A stretch of 64,000 nt of DNA from Nemertoderma westbladi (taxonomy: Eukaryota; Xenacoelomorpha; Nemertodermatida; Nemertodermatidae). The stretch is taken from NCBI GenBank assembly GCA_032718475.1, contig JAUCBJ010003681.1, positions 1 through 64,000 of the forward strand, read 5' to 3'. Below, in pieces: positions 60,950 through 64,000 of this stretch. Made by a program: the position numbers and the translations under genes. The stretch's first letter is position 1, and every line of letters begins with the position of its first letter. The notes under the pieces were generated by a model that had not been told where the DNA came from, ran no database searches, and saw nothing but the letters and a program-made list of their open reading frames with translations.

Positions 60950-60956
60950 CATATAC

Positions 60957-61650
60957 ATGCAGTGACATATAAACTGAATGCAGTGACATATAAACTGAAT
61001 GCAGTGACATATAAACTGAATGCAGTGACATATAAACTGAATGCAGTGACATATAAACTGAATGCAGTGACATATAAACTGAATGCAGTGACATATAAAC
61101 TGAATGCAGTGACATATAAACTGAATGCAGTGACATATAAACTGAATGCAGTGACATATAAACTGAATGCAGTGACATATAAACTAAATGCAGTGACATA
61201 TAAACTGAATTCAGTGACATATAAACTGAATGCAGTGACATATAAACTGAATGCAGTGACATATAAACTGAATGCAGTGACATATAAACTGAATGCAGTG
61301 ACATATAAACTGAATGAAGTGACATATAAACTGAATGCAGTGACATATAAACTGAATGCAGTGACATATAAACTGAATGCAGTGACATATAAACTGAATG
61401 CAGTGACATATAAACTGAATGCAGTGACATATAAACTGAATACAGTGACATATAAACTGAATGCAGTGACATATAAACTGAATGCAGTGACATATAAACT
61501 GAATGCAGTGACATATAAACTGAATGCAGTGACATATAAACTGAATGCAGTGACATATAAACTGAATGCAGTGACATATAAACTGAATGCAGTGACATAT
61601 AAACTGAATGCAGTGACATATAAACTGAATGCAGTGACATATAAACTGAA
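60957..61650. repeat. 21 bp satellite array, about 33 units
   Basis: Units of GTGACATATAAACTGAATGC plus A, directly abutting the 26 bp array at GGGTGACATATACATGCAGTG. Few variants (ACTAAATG, GAATTCAG, GAATGAAG, GAATACAG). Because 21 is a multiple of 3, both strands stay open (VTYKLNA on plus, MSLHSVY on minus), but near-identical units with no flanking gene structure argue against coding. Confidence 0.95.
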
Positions 61651-61858
61651 TTATTTCATTTCGGTTTATTTGAGTTACAAAACATATTTGCTTAGTAAAT
61701 ATTAGTAGCGACATTAATTGATTACTTTAGTGCTGATAGTGGAGTTTGTGAGTTGCATAGGGCTAAACCAATATTTACATCCTTGTAAATACAACATTGC
61801 CTGGAATATAGCGTCGCTATTATTTAACTATGACGCAACTATTTAACAATATTTATCT
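61651..61858. other. Spacer between satellites, no gene recognised
   Basis: AT-rich unique sequence. Confidence 0.5.
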
Positions 61859-62182
61859 ATATTAAAACAATAAAATAGGACATGGGGTCTTATTCCCTCA
61901 GATACTACCTAGCATTTAGGGCCACTTGGGCCACTGTTAGTACTCAGGCACTAAGGCCCATCAAAAAACAAAATACCAAATAGATTTTAGTGCTACATAA
62001 ACCAACCCAACTACCACAAGAAAAATTACACCAAACCATACAGTAACTACAGGTACCGGTAAGTATTGCACGAAATAGGCTATCCCATAAATTACGAAAA
62101 ATATAGGACATTTTGTCCGCCGAAAAGGTAAGTCTAATTAATAAATTTTATAAAAATATGTCCTATTTTATTGTTTTAATAT
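61859..62182. mobile_element. Small element with perfect 25 bp terminal inverted repeats (MITE-like)
   Basis: The 25 bp at 61859-61883 (starting ATATTAAAACAATAAAATAG and ending GACAT) is the exact reverse complement of 62158-62182. The 324 bp between and including the repeats has no ORF. Perfect TIRs, small size and no coding fit a non-autonomous DNA transposon. No clear target-site duplication is visible, so a chance-preserved inverted duplication remains possible. Confidence 0.6.
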
Positions 62183-62231
62183 TAATATTACAATCCCTCT
62201 GAAGTCGTGGTTGTCTAACATCATATAATTT

Positions 62232-64000
62232 TTATCTAGTTTTTGAATATAAATGTTGCGAACGATTCGATGTGTAATATTCGAAATATAGTTGATACGA
62301 AATAATGTTTGCCTTCTCTCTTACCTCTGTTTGCTTAGACTGGCTATTATCTACAAAGAACCTCTGGTACCACAATAATATTGTCTCTGTTTGCTTAGAC
62401 TGGCTATTATCTACAAAGAACATCTGGTACCACAATAATATTGTCTCTGTTTGCTTAGACTGGCTATTATTTACAAAGAACCTCTGGTGCCACAATAATA
62501 TTGTCTCTGTTTGTTTAGACTGGCTATTATCTACAAAGAACCTCTGGTGCCACAATAATATTGTCTCTGTTTGCTTAGACTGGCAATTATCTACAAAGAA
62601 CCTCTGGTACCACAATAATATTGTCTCTGTTTGTTTAGACTGGCTATTATTTACAAAGAACCTCTGGTACCACAATAATATTGTCTCTGTTTGCTTAGAC
62701 CGGCTATTATCTACAAAGAACCTCTGGTGCCACAATAATATTGTCTCTGTTTGCTTATACTGGCTATTATCTACAAAGAACCTCTGGTGCCACAATAATA
62801 TTGTCTCTGTTTGCTTAGACTGGCTATTATTTACAAAGAACCTCTGGTGCCACAATAATATTGTCTCTGTTTGTTTAGACTGGCTATTATCTACAAAGAA
62901 CCTCTGGTGCCACAATAATATTGTCTCTGTTTGCTTAGACTGGCTATTATTTACAAAGAACCTCTGGTGCCACAATAATATTGTCTCTGTTTGTTTAGAC
63001 TGGCTATTATCTACAAAGAACCTCTGGTGCCACAATAATATTGTCTCTGTTTGCTTAGACTGGCAATTATCTACAAAGAACCTCTGGTACCACAATAATA
63101 TTGTCTCTGTTTGTTTAGACTGGCTATTATTTACAAAGAACCTCTGGTGCCACAATAATATTGTCTCTGTTTGCTTAGACCGGCTATTATCTACAGAGAA
63201 CCTCTGGTACCAAAATAATATTGTCTCTGTTTGCTTAGACTGGCTATTATTTACAAAGAACCTCTGGTGCCACAATAATATTTTCTCTGTTTGCTTAGAC
63301 TGGCTATTATCTACAAAGAACCTCTGGTACCACAATAATATTGTCTCTGTTTGCTTAGACTGGCTATTATCTACAAAGAACCTCTGGTGCCACAATAATA
63401 TTGTCTCTGTTTGCTTAGACTGGCTATTATCTACAAAGAACCTCTGGTACCACAATAATATTGTCTCTGTTTGCTTAGACTGGCTATTATCTACAAAGAA
63501 CCTCTGGTACCACAATAATATTGTCTCTGTTTGCTTAGACTGGCTATTATCTACAAAGAACCTCTGGTACCACAATAATATTGTCTCTGTTTGCTTAGAC
63601 CGGCTATTATCTACAGAGAACCTCTGGTACCAAAATAATATTGTCTCTGTTTGCTTAGACCGGCTATTATCTACAAAGAACCTCTGGTACCACAATAATA
63701 TTGTCTCTGTTTGCTTAGACTGGCTATTATCTACAAAGAACATCTGGTACCACAATAATATTGTCTCTGTTTGCTTAGACTGTCTATTATCTACAAAGAA
63801 CATCTGGTACCACAATAATATTGTCTCTGTTTGCTTAGACTGGCTATTATTTACAAAGAACCTCTGGTACCACAATAATATTATCTCTGTTTGCTTAGAC
63901 TGGCTATTATTTACAAAGAACCTCTGGTACCACAATAATATTGTCTCTGTTTGCTTAGACCGGCTATTATTTACAAAGAACCTCTGGTACCACAATAATA
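62232..64000 (-). CDS. Repeat-derived ORF over the 60 bp satellite (doubtful gene)
   Basis: The minus strand is open from the right edge to TAA/TAG at about 62232, about 587 codons: some 28 units of a 20-residue repeat (WYQRFFVDNSQSKQTETILL), then a unique basic end (REKANIISYQLYFEYYTSN). No signal peptide or known domain is seen. Unit differences include many amino-acid changes (Y/H, D/N, Q/R, R/M) and few silent ones, which is what drift in a satellite with a period divisible by three would give. The start lies outside the window. I favour a spurious ORF. Confidence 0.2.
   Translation of the reverse strand, partial: LLWYQRFFVNNSRSKQTETILLWYQRFFVNNSQSKQTEIILLWYQRFFVNNSQSKQTETILLWYQMFFVDNRQSKQTETILLWYQMFFVDNSQSKQTETILLWYQRFFVDNSRSKQTETILFWYQRFSVDNSRSKQTETILLWYQRFFVDNSQSKQTETILLWYQRFFVDNSQSKQTETILLWYQRFFVDNSQSKQTETILLWHQRFFVDNSQSKQTETILLWYQRFFVDNSQSKQTEKILLWHQRFFVNNSQSKQTETILFWYQRFSVDNSRSKQTETILLWHQRFFVNNSQSKQTETILLWYQRFFVDNCQSKQTETILLWHQRFFVDNSQSKQTETILLWHQRFFVNNSQSKQTETILLWHQRFFVDNSQSKQTETILLWHQRFFVNNSQSKQTETILLWHQRFFVDNSQYKQTETILLWHQRFFVDNSRSKQTETILLWYQRFFVNNSQSKQTETILLWYQRFFVDNCQSKQTETILLWHQRFFVDNSQSKQTETILLWHQRFFVNNSQSKQTETILLWYQMFFVDNSQSKQTETILLWYQRFFVDNSQSKQTEVREKANIISYQLYFEYYTSNRSQHLYSKTR
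62325..64000. repeat. 60 bp satellite array, about 28 units, continues past the window
   Basis: Units contain TGTTTGCTTAGACTGGCTAT, TATCTACAAAGAACCTCTGG and TACCACAATAATATTGTCTC. An eight-unit (480 bp) higher-order pattern is visible on the left: GGCAATTAT variants at 62581 and 63061, CGGCTATTAT at 62701 and 63181, with matching TTAC/CTAC and GTTT/GCTT states between. The variant with CTACAGAGAACC and CCAAAATAA recurs at 63181 and 63601 (seven units). Confidence 0.95.

Noticed and set aside
41052-61640. Dozens of long minus-strand ORFs (up to 2,103 codons) in the 26 bp array
   Set aside because: They arise because the 26 bp unit lacks stops in all three frames. They begin with TTG next to a stop variant rather than with ATG, carry no domain, and one even runs from the 21 bp array into the 26 bp array.

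Overview
This window looks like intergenic and intronic DNA from an animal genome, probably a marine invertebrate. The evidence is a spliced gene with GT/AG introns, three kinds of retrotransposon (BEL/Pao-like, RTE-like and CR1/Jockey-like), rolling-circle elements with (GTCT)n and a tandem-repeat core, and about 25 kb of satellite DNA. Elements built as a microsatellite plus a tandem core plus a 3' hairpin are known from bivalves and other molluscs (pearl/CvA type, Helentron-associated elements), so a lophotrochozoan is my best guess. That is an inference. There are no bacterial operons.

Layout. 1-2.4 kb: minus-strand gag-like ORF, open at the left edge, with three hairpin repeats upstream of its ATG. 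2.6-5.8 kb: no gene, one tRNA-like sequence. 5.8-16.7 kb: head-to-tail chain of rolling-circle-like elements alternating between two types (truncated A, A, B, A, B). Each ends in the same 40-base hairpin closing on CTAG, and the next starts at once with TCTA. Their cores are arrays of 146-147 bp monomers, most carrying a motif that fits the CTCF core consensus. 17.4-28.3 kb: RTE-like remnants of two families, one with a nearly complete ORF broken by two stop codons, and a broken BEL/Pao pol region sandwiched between two inverted RTE 3' ends. 28.3-28.7 kb: a palindromic 21-22 bp satellite.

30.3-40.8 kb, minus strand: three in-phase exons of one host gene (40828-40634, 34939-34775, 30582-30253). 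They encode the C-terminal part of a multi-pass membrane protein whose tail has two PPxY motifs, resembling the LAPTM4/5 endolysosomal family in plan. Its introns hold a 38 bp satellite split by a retrotransposon tail, and a CR1-like element split by a rolling-circle-like element that itself carries an RTE fragment with a clear 12 bp target-site duplication.

41.1-60.9 kb: about 765 copies of a 26 bp satellite with higher-order structure (2,987 bp = 1,765 + 1,222). 60.95-61.65 kb: 21 bp satellite. 61.86-62.18 kb: a 324 bp element with perfect 25 bp terminal inverted repeats. 62.3-64.0 kb: 60 bp satellite with an open reading frame on the minus strand. The very long minus-strand ORFs in the 26 bp array are by-products of a stop-free unit, not genes.

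Most likely candidates for something new: the phased CTCF-like 147 bp arrays inside tandem rolling-circle elements, and the nested higher-order 26 bp satellite next to a satellite-filled host gene.
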